This document shows positions 1 to 7,900 of a stretch of DNA of 9,248 nt, in pieces; the stretch's first letter is position 1; each line of letters opens with the position of its first letter. The stretch spans positions 1-9,248 of the forward strand of contig JAEXRB010000358.1 of NCBI GenBank assembly GCA_023438325.1, read 5' to 3'. Under the pieces are notes generated by a model that did no database searches, had not been told where the DNA came from, and saw only the letters and a program-made list of their open reading frames with translations. The position numbers were made by a program, and so were the translations under genes. This DNA comes from Pseudomonadota bacterium (GTDB lineage Bacteria; Pseudomonadota; Gammaproteobacteria; Xanthomonadales; Xanthomonadaceae).

Positions 1-42
1 GTCGGGAACCAGTGGCACCCACGGATAGGCAGACTGGAAATC

Positions 43-1383
43 ATGGACCCGAAGCACTTGCAGCGTGACCTTGCGCGGATCGATCGCCGCCTTGCCGAAC
101 TGGACGCGCAACGGGGGAACACCCGCGACATCGAGGCCGAGGCGTTGGACATCCTGCGCAGGCTCAAACCCAAGGAGAGCAGCATCATGGCAAGCGGATA
201 TTTCATCGGCGGCGATGGCAAGCGCCGCGACTTCGACAGCACGGGCACGGAAACCACACCCGGCGCCCGACCACCCACCCAGCGCCCGATGCCGGGCAGC
301 AGCACGCCGAATCTGCCCCGCCCGGTCGCTGCGGCATCGCCTCAAGCCTCCACGCCGCAGCCTGGGGCACAAGGCACCTTCACCGGATCGAACGGCGTGG
401 TGCGGCAGCTTCGCCCCGATGGCTCGTTCACCGGCACGGGCAGCGGGATGTCCCGCCCAACGCCGAGCACACAGGCATCGGCACCGCCCGGCTTTTCCCG
501 CCCACTGCCAGGCCAGCAGCAGCCGAGCATGAGCCTGGCCCGCCCCACGGCCAATCCAGTGACGGCGGCAACGGGTATCCCATTCGATGAGGCCGTACGC
601 CGCGCGGAGATGGCATCGTCGGACTTCCATCTGCGCGGGAACACCAAGACCCGTTCCCAGCGCGAACAGATTCTCGCCAATCAATCCACCATGCGGAGCT
701 TCTGGCTGGCTCAAGCCGAGTCCATTCCGGGCGCGGCCCAACGCATGGCTGAATATCAGGCCGAACAGGGCAGCGCAGAACGCATTGCAGGAACCGAAGC
801 CGCGACGGCCATGCAACGCACTCAGGCCGAGAGCGACGCGCGCTTGCGGGGCATCGGGATGCAAGAACGTGGTGCGATGGATCGGGTCAATGCCGAAGGC
901 CAGTTCAACCTGCGCCGTCCGCAACGGCCGGTCACGCTGGCTGATGGATCGCTGGCAGCCCCCGGCCCGGACGGCACCTTGCAGCCCTACACGTTGCCTG
1001 ATGGCTCCCCGGCGCAGGCGATGCTGGAACGCCCGCAGATCAATCAGGGCGCGCTGGGACGCCTCACCACCGACCTGATGCCGCAGTTTCTTGGCACTGA
1101 CAGCTACGGCATGGTGCCAGACGCCGATGCCGAAGATGGCGTCCGCTACCCGACGCAGGAAGAACGCCTTGCCGCTTTCCGTCAGGCCAGTAGCGCCGCG
1201 CGGGAAACCCTGAGCGGCTCAACGGCGGCCGATCCGCAGCGCCAGCAACAGGCGCCCGCGCGCCCCACCAGTGCACGGCCAACATCACAGGACGAGTTTC
1301 TGGAACGCGCCCGTACCGCGAACCCCGGCTACTCCGATGAAGAGCTGATCGCGTTCTACACGCAAAACTACGGAAGCCGCTGA
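43..1383 (+). CDS. Phage virion-associated protein, Pro/Gly/Gln-rich with helical middle (446 aa)
   Basis: I do not recognise a named family. With the start at 43, residues 1-48 form a charged helix (RDLARIDRRLAELDAQR) and Met49 begins a second plausible N-terminus (MASGYFIGGDGKRRDF). Residues 64-170 are a low-complexity Pro/Ser/Thr/Gly/Gln linker with DG-turn motifs. Residues 181-292 are predicted helical, rich in Ala, Gln, Glu and Arg. A stretch with repeated 'DGS/DGT' turns follows (LADGS, GPDGT, LPDGS). The C-terminus (about 416-446) is a short helical motif, NPGYSDEELIAFYTQNYG, of a kind seen in phage structural proteins. The frame is open back to base 1, so an even longer protein cannot be excluded. 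The start at 43 has only a weak GGA four bases upstream; Met49 at 187 has AAGGAG at 172-177. Codons between 43 and 186 look coding (GC-rich third positions), so I keep 43 as the longer form. Its place before a coiled-coil gene and a giant ejection-type protein suggests an internal virion or ejection partner; this is inference. Confidence 0.72.
   Translation: MDPKHLQRDLARIDRRLAELDAQRGNTRDIEAEALDILRRLKPKESSIMASGYFIGGDGKRRDFDSTGTETTPGARPPTQRPMPGSSTPNLPRPVAAASPQASTPQPGAQGTFTGSNGVVRQLRPDGSFTGTGSGMSRPTPSTQASAPPGFSRPLPGQQQPSMSLARPTANPVTAATGIPFDEAVRRAEMASSDFHLRGNTKTRSQREQILANQSTMRSFWLAQAESIPGAAQRMAEYQAEQGSAERIAGTEAATAMQRTQAESDARLRGIGMQERGAMDRVNAEGQFNLRRPQRPVTLADGSLAAPGPDGTLQPYTLPDGSPAQAMLERPQINQGALGRLTTDLMPQFLGTDSYGMVPDADAEDGVRYPTQEERLAAFRQASSAARETLSGSTAADPQRQQQAPARPTSARPTSQDEFLERARTANPGYSDEELIAFYTQNYGSR
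172..189 (+). promoter_or_regulatory. Internal Shine-Dalgarno and in-frame ATG (alternative start at 187)
   Basis: AAGGAG at 172-177 lies nine bases before ATG 187, in frame with the longer reading frame. This is the strongest ribosome binding site near the 5' end of the gene. It is either the true start (398-aa protein) or an internal start giving two products that differ by 48 N-terminal residues. Confidence 0.65.
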
Positions 1384-1425
1384 CCGCCGGCGCGCCGCAT
1401 CCATCACATCAGGAGAACACCGACC

Positions 1426-1848
1426 GTGAGCGAACAAACCACAGCCACTGCATCATCGAATCGCCTGCCGTTCAGCGATCAACTGCCGCTTGAACAGCAG
1501 TTCGCAACACTGAAAGACCTGTATTTCAAGATACAGCGGGCGAACGACGTCAACAGTCGCGAGGTCGAAAGGTTGACCCGCCAGCTCGATGCACACCGGC
1601 ATAACCGCTACGACGGCCACAACGTTGCGGAGAGGGCAGGTGCCCAAGCCGCGCAGTGGGAAGCCAAAGCCAACGAATTGCAGAAGAAGGTTGCGGAACT
1701 GGAGGCGGAGAAGGCTGCTGACCAGTTGCCCGCAAGAATCATGGAACTCAATTCCGAAAACGCCGCGTTGAAGGCGAAGGTGAAGGATGTCTCCAAGGCG
1801 CTGAACTTGTTCCGCGAGTTGCAGCGTCTGGCCGAAGCCTGCGAGTGA
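1426..1848 (+). CDS. Small coiled-coil phage protein (140 aa)
   Basis: No enzymatic motif and no signal peptide are visible. Residues 1-12 are a polar Ser/Thr-rich tail, residues 20-56 are helical, and residues 72-138 look like a long coiled coil with regular hydrophobic spacing (ANELQKKVAELEAEK, then IMELNSENAALKAKVKDV). The likely behaviour is an oligomer or a partner for another helical protein. The start is GTG at 1426, chosen because AGGAG at 1411-1415 lies ten bases upstream; the gene is separated from the preceding stop by 42 bases. It ends 25 bases before a strong terminator, so it is the last gene of its transcript unless polymerase reads through. Position between two virion-type genes suggests a minor structural protein, scaffold or chaperone for the giant protein downstream. 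The coiled coil is seen; the role is inference. Confidence 0.85.
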   Translation: MSEQTTATASSNRLPFSDQLPLEQQFATLKDLYFKIQRANDVNSREVERLTRQLDAHRHNRYDGHNVAERAGAQAAQWEAKANELQKKVAELEAEKAADQLPARIMELNSENAALKAKVKDVSKALNLFRELQRLAEACE

Positions 1849-1873
1849 CTGCTTCCCACCCATGACTGAAACC

Positions 1874-1900
1874 AAGCCCCGCCATCGCGCGGGGCTTTTT
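1874..1900 (+). terminator. Rho-independent terminator between the coiled-coil gene and the giant gene
   Basis: Perfect nine-base arms, AAGCCCCGC at 1874-1882 and GCGGGGCTT at 1889-1897, enclose a six-base loop CATCGC. A five-T run (1896-1900) overlaps the end of the right arm. It lies 25 bases after one stop codon and 41 bases before the next start codon. I see no clear promoter between it and 1942, so the giant gene is probably expressed by partial read-through or antitermination. Confidence 0.88.
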
Positions 1901-1927
1901 CGTTCCCCATCCAGAAGCACCTGCCCC

Positions 1928-1944
1928 GGAGGCACCGAACCATG
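1928..1944 (+). promoter_or_regulatory. Ribosome binding site of the giant gene
   Basis: GGAGG at 1928-1932 lies nine bases before ATG 1942. This fixes the start of the 2408-aa frame, which would otherwise be hard to choose in such GC-rich sequence. Confidence 0.85.
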
Positions 1945-4900
1945 AGCGCCGTCCTCACCGAGAACAAGCCGCGCCGCCCTATCGTGGACCCGTGGGCATC
2001 CGGCAGCTCCAGCCCTGCCCAAGCAGATACGCGCCCACGCCCAGCCATCGCCGATCCATGGAAGTCGGCATCATCCACACCCAAGGCAGCACGCCCGCCC
2101 ATCCGTGACCCCTGGGCGGCTGATTCCGGCAAGGTTGCCGGCGGCGATGGAACAGGCAGCCAGAATAAAGCCGAGCCACCACGTTCGATCCTGCGAACTG
2201 TTGTAGATGGCGCGCGCCGTGGAATCAATCCGCTGTCGGCGCTGACCGAAGGCACGGAGATTGGTCGTGACCTGTCCAACCTTGGCGGTGGTGGAATACT
2301 CACCGGCACAGGCCGGGCCATCGAGGGCATCGAACGCAGCGTGGCCGATGCCTTCCGCGAGCCGATGCCGGGCCGCGTCCGTTTCTTGGACGAGAACAAC
2401 CAACCCGCGCCGCTGACCGAGCGCCAGCAGGAACAGGCCCGTGCGTGGGCAGAACGCAATCCGGCCTATCAGCCGTCTGAGTTCTCGCAGGCCCTCAAGC
2501 GCACGGGTGAAGGCATCCAGCAGGACGTGTCGCCGACGATGAAGCAGGCGATGCAGGATTCGGAGCTGGGTGGAGACATCCTTTCCCCGAGCACATGGAC
2601 GTTTGGAGACAACCCATCAGCACGCGGCCTGCTGGGTCAGGTTACGAAGGTGGGCGGTGAGATGATTCCCATCGTGGCCGCTGGTGCGGTGCCGATCATC
2701 GGCCCCGGTCTGGCCGTCACGGCGGCATCCGGCCAGTCGGCCAGCGGTGCCTACGAGGATGCCAGCGACTACGTTCTGAACGCCCCGCGCCGCGAACTGG
2801 AGCAGTCGCCGCGCTACCGGGAACTGATCGGTGTAGGTCTTTCGGAAGATGCCGCGCGCAGTGTTCTGGCCGATGAAGCGGGACGTGGTGCGAGTGGCCC
2901 GGCAGCGGCGATTGGTGGCCTGTCCGGTGCCATCCTGAGCGGTGCCGCCACACGGCCACTGCAACAGGCCATCGCCAACCGCATGGGCAACACCTTCGGC
3001 GCGCGCATGTTGGGCAATGCAGCAGAACTGCCGTTGGAAGGCTTGCAGGAAGTCGGCGAGTCCGTGGCCGGCAGGTTCGGCGCGAACCAAACCGTCGGGC
3101 TGGATCGCAACCTCACCGAAGGCACGTTCGGCGACTTCGTTCTGGGCGCGGCAGCGGCTGGCCCTGCGGCGGTGCTGCATTCGGCGATGGGTGGAAATCG
3201 GGGTGCAGCCAGCACGCCGGCAGAAGTGGCGGGAGATGTTCCCTCGCCACCGGGCAGCGCTCCGTGGGCCAGTGCCAGCGAACCCATCATCGTCGATTCG
3301 AACGGGGTGGCGATTACTCCGCAGCAGCGCGAGAACGCGACGCGCAACCTGACGCAGGCTCTGCGCCAGCAGCAGGAAGCGCAGTTCTTCGCCGACATCC
3401 AGACCGCACAGACACCACAGGCCCGCGCCGCTGCCGAAGCCAGGCTGGAACAGTTCCAGCAGCAGGCGGCGGCACTGGATGCGCAGCAGACGCAGGCCAC
3501 CACCGAACAACCTTCCAGCGGTGCCGCCGAAGGCGTGCCGGTGATGATTACCCGCGCCATGCGTCAGCAGTTGGCCGGGCGCGGATTCGACGACGCGGCT
3601 ATTCGGTCGATGACGCCGCAGCAGGCATGGGAAGCACTGCGTGCGCCGCCCTCCGAACCTGCGCCCATGTTCCCAGATGCAACGCCGGGCACTCTCGCCG
3701 ATGCGGCGAACACGATCCCGCAATCGCCGCCGGTGCTGGCGGATGGTTCTCCGGTGCCTGACCCGGCAGGAGGCGCGCTGTCGCGTGCGGTCAATCATGG
3801 TGTGGCGAGCGGAGCCATCCCGACCGGCCCGCGCACCTGGGAGCAGATGCAGGCCAACATCGCATTGGATGCGGAACAGGTGCGTGCCGGCGCTCGCCGT
3901 GAGCGTGAATTGGATTCCATCGCACGTGACTCCCGGTTGCCCGCCGCGCTGTTCGATGCCGAGCGTGATGCCGCCCTGCGCGAGGCCAGCGGCCAGAACG
4001 CCATCGAATCTGCACCATCGGCGATGCAGTTGGCGATGCAGCGTGCGCAGCGGGAGCGGCGACCGATCAATGATCCGTGGGCCAGTGATGTGCAGAGCGC
4101 AGATTTGCGCTTTGCTTCCGAATCAAGGGCATCCGCACTGCCGCGATCTGAAAACGCGGCAGTCGAAGCCACACAGGGTTTCGGCGTTTCAAACGCGGAA
4201 ACTCCTGCGCCGGCTTTCCGCTTCGAGCCGAAGGGCGAGAAGGGCTTGTTGGTGCATGGTGACCACGCGGCGATCCGCGAGCGCCTGGCCGCTGCCGGGT
4301 TCCGGAAGAAAGGCCGCACTCAGGAAGGCGCGCTGCGATTCGATGCGAAGGACCGCCCGGCACTGGAAGCTGCGCTGTCGCAAATGCGGGAAAATCCCGC
4401 ATTACCCGCAACCCCCACAAACACCGCGCTGGCCACCGGCAGCCGTCAACCAATCCGTGATCCGTGGGCGAGTCCCGATTCGGATTTAGGAGAGCAGTAC
4501 GCGCGGGGGCGCGTGCGCGAGGGTACGTCTATGGGAATTCCCGTAGCCCCCGCGACTGGCCGGCCTGAAATCACCCCAAAGGGGGACATTTCAAATGCGC
4601 CCCCTGCATCCGGCCCACTCGCCACCCCGATCATCCCGCCGTGGTCCAACCCGACCACAGGCGAAACCACCACCCCGACGCCGGCCATGATCCGCACCGC
4701 CGTAGAACAGCAGGTCGCGGCGCAGTACCAGCACAACGGGAAAACCGCCCTCAACACTCCGATGCTGTCGCGCGCGTGGGGCGTGCCGCAGAAGGACATT
4801 GCCCGCATCACCCGTGAGGTGCGCGCCAGCTTCGCGCCGGCCAGCGCCACTGCCACTGCCACCCACACCGAACCCGGCCAGCCACCCCAGCCGGCCACGC

Positions 4901-7900
4901 CTTCCGTGGTCGCCGAATCCGCCCAGACCGTTGCCCGCGCGCCGGGCATCACGATGGCGCAGGCGAAGGGGAACGTGTTGTCTCAGATCGACGCGGCACT
5001 GGAGCTGGCGAACACGGATGCATGGCCGGACATCGACGCAGCCGCCCGGCAAGGCCGGCGACAAGCCGCCGAAAACGAACGCGACCGCATCACGCAGGCC
5101 GCAGGATTCGTGACCTTCAATGTTCCCGGTGATGGCACCTTCCGCGTGGTGAACAACCGCTCGCGGCTGGAGGCTTTCCGCACGCAGGTGGAACGCCAGT
5201 TCAAGAACCCCCAGCCGCCACGCGGCCCGCAGTTGCCGCGCATCGGCATGAGCGAAGCCGAACGCACCCGGATCATGGCCGAAGCCGAACCGCTCGATGT
5301 CAACGAGGTGGCGCAGTTCTCCCGCACCGGCACCACGGAAGATCGGCCCGCCGGCCCCGGCCTGCCGGTGGCAAACGTGCAGCGCATCGTCAACGACTTC
5401 CAACGCCACTACCGGGGTAACATCCCGCTGCAAGTGCGCGTGGGCGCGACGGTGAACGACCTGTATGGCGTGGGTGCAGATCAACTTGAGTCCCTCCGAT
5501 CCTTCAAGGGCGCCTATCACCCACGGCGAGGAATCGTTGCCCTTGCCGCTGATCGTCTGTCGTCACGCGCCGATGTCGAAGCCACCCTCCGGCATGAAGT
5601 CCTGGGCCATTACGGCCTTAACACGTTTGCGCCGGCTGACAAACAGGCGATCCTCGAAGCGATCCTGAGTTCCCGCACGGAACCCAGCCTCACGCAGCTC
5701 TGGGCGCAGACCGATGCGCTATACGCCGACATGCCGGACCTTGTTCGCGCCGAAGAAGTGTTCGCCGAACTGGCCGGGCGCGAACGCGGCACGCTGGGCC
5801 AGTGGTGGGATCGGGTGCTGGTGCTGCTGGCGAAAGCCCTGCGCAACGTGGGCTTGCTCCGTGGCGGCACCTCCCGCGCCGAACTGCACGACCTGGCACG
5901 CCGCATCGGCGAAGGAATCCGCAGCGGCGAGCGCACCCAGCAGACCTTCCCGGCCAGCGACCAAGAGCAGTTTTCCCGTGCCGATCCAATCGGCAGCCCG
6001 GCGTTCCGCCACTGGTTCGGCGACTCGCAGGTAACGGACGCCAACGGCGCGCCGCGCGTCGTCTACCACGGCACCGCATCAGACTTCTGGGCGTTCGACA
6101 CCGCGCGCCTGGGCGAGAACACCGGCCACCTGACCGCACCGCTGGGCTTCTTCTTCACCGAGAACCGGGCCGAGGCCCAGCGCTACGCGGAGAAGGCCAG
6201 CGAAGGCGTACCGGCGGACGAACGCCTGATCGACGTGTACCTGTCGATCCAGAACCCCAAGGCGATGACGCTGGAACAGTTCCACGCCATCGACAGCTTC
6301 GACCAAGCCCGCGCCGTTCGCGAACAACTCCAGCGCCAGGGCCACGACGGCATTCGCCTGACCTCGAACGGTCGCAGCCAGTGGATTGCTTTCGTGCCGA
6401 CGCAGGCCAAGAGCGCCAGCCAGAACCGGGGCAGCTTCAATCCGACAGATCCGGACATGCGCTTCTCCCGCGCCGCGGCGCCGCAGTCTGACCCCTTCGC
6501 CGAAGAAAACCGCCGCCTGCGCGAGCAGGACAAGAGCATCTGGAAGAAGGCCGGGCAGATTCTGCGCCGCGAGTTCGCTCCCGGTGGCCTGCTGCCCGAA
6601 CAGGTGTTCGGCGAGAAGATCGCGCGTGACTCGAACTTCCAGGCGGTGGAGTTCGACGTGAGGCATTTGGCCGGCACGCTGGAGAAAGCGGTGAAGCAGG
6701 ACTTCGGCAAGGCGCTGGATCGCCTGCCCGAGGCCAAGCAGCGGCAGTTGGGCGAGGCCTTGGCCGGCAAGGTGTCCGATACCCTCCCGCCAGAAACCCG
6801 CGCCGCGTTGGTGGCGATGCGCCAGTACATCGATGCCCTGTCCGGCGAGTACCTGGGCATCATCCAGAACCGGATCGACACCCTGGCCGAACGTGCCGCC
6901 AGCACCGGGCGCGATGCCGACGCCGCGCGTGCCCTCGATGAGGTCGGACTGTACGAGAAGATCAGGGCCAATATCGGCCAGTACGTCCACCGCTCCTACC
7001 GTGCCTTCGATGATCCGCAGTGGTTCAAGAAGGTGCCCACGGAGGTACTGAACGCCGCGCGCCGGTATCTCGGCGAAGGCTACCTCGAACAAGGGGCGGC
7101 GCCAGCCGAAGCTCGCCGCCTGGCCGATGTGGCGATCAACGAGATTCTGAAGAACGGCACCGCTTACGACTCGATGGAAGCCTTCATCGCCGAAGGCAAG
7201 CTGGGCGCGAAGGATCTATCGGTGCTGATGCGCCGCAAGGACGTGCCGCCGGAAATCCGTGCCCTGCTGGGCGAATACACCGATCCGCGCGTGAACTTCG
7301 CCAAGTCGGCGACGAAGATGGGCCGGCTGATCTGGAACCAGCGCTTCCTCGATCGCGTGCGGGACATCGGCATGGGCAGCTTCCTGTTCGAGGGTAGGAA
7401 CCGCCCGGCCAGTGCGACCGCGCAGCTCGCCGCCGAAGGTTCGGACACGCTGGCCCCGCTCAATGGCCTGTGGACGTTCCCCGAAGTGGCGCAGGCGTTC
7501 ACCGATGCGCTGGGCAAGGAACAGATGGGTGCGCTGTACCGCGCTATCGTGCGAATGAACGGCATGGTGAAGTACGGCAAGACGGTGCTATCCCCGACCA
7601 CGGCGATGCGCAACTGGCAATCGGCCATGTTCTTCTCGCTGGCCAACGGCCACTTCGACCTGCGCGAGGCGAAGAAGGGCTGGATCGCCTTTCGCGAACA
7701 GGTGGCGCAGAACGCCAAGGGCGACCAACTGGCCTACCTGCGCCGGCTCAAGGAACTGGGTGTGGTGTACGACGCGCCCTATGCCGGGGAGATGGCGCGT
7801 TACATCCAGGATGCGCGGCTGGAAGAACTGCTGGAAGGCAAGAGCGGCAAGGCCCTGCACCTGCTGCGCAAGATGAACCAGACCGCCCAGGGCTTCTACA

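Larger units (their letters stand above)
5317..6471 (+). repeat. Three FSR tripeptides bracketing the two enzyme domains
   Basis: FSR occurs at residues 1126-1128 (5317-5325), 1344-1346 (5971-5979) and 1508-1510 (6463-6471). The first precedes the metallopeptidase, the second separates it from the ADP-ribosyltransferase, and the third closes the latter. I found no other FSR in this protein by eye. One more occurs in the 446-aa protein (residues 151-153). Confidence 0.7.

Noticed and set aside
2..28. Possible end of an upstream gene in the second frame (TAG at 26-28)
   Set aside because: Only eight codons are visible. The stop would leave a sensible 14-base gap before ATG 43, but there is no protein evidence.
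1393..1402. Palindrome CGGCGCGCCG region between the first two genes
   Set aside because: A ten-base GC palindrome is expected by chance at this composition and has no T-run or loop.
2030..2300. Possible diversity-generating retroelement or tail-fibre variable region, considered because of the podovirus-like setting
   Set aside because: No template/variable repeat pair and no reverse transcriptase are visible in the window.
1453..2459. Overlapping minus-strand frames across the coiled-coil gene and the start of the giant gene
   Set aside because: They run through the terminator and two well-placed ribosome sites of + strand genes and have no domain of their own.
2617..3798. 393-codon open frame on the minus strand opposite the giant gene
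   Set aside because: It is a shadow of a GC-rich gene: the translation is Arg/His-rich without a recognisable domain, and the + strand frame carries clear protein motifs across the same bases.
4533..4542. GGGAATTCCC resembles a eukaryotic NF-kB site
   Set aside because: Meaningless in a phage genome; the perfect palindrome is noted only as part of a repeat family.
4741..4827. Helix-turn-helix reading of residues about 940-962 (LSRAWGVPQKDIARITREVR)
   Set aside because: The spacing is loosely compatible, but there is no independent support for DNA binding; kept only as a remark in the gene entry.
4846..4862. Short tandem repeat of GCCACT units (SATATATHT)
   Set aside because: Fewer than three units in a linker; ordinary low-complexity coding sequence.
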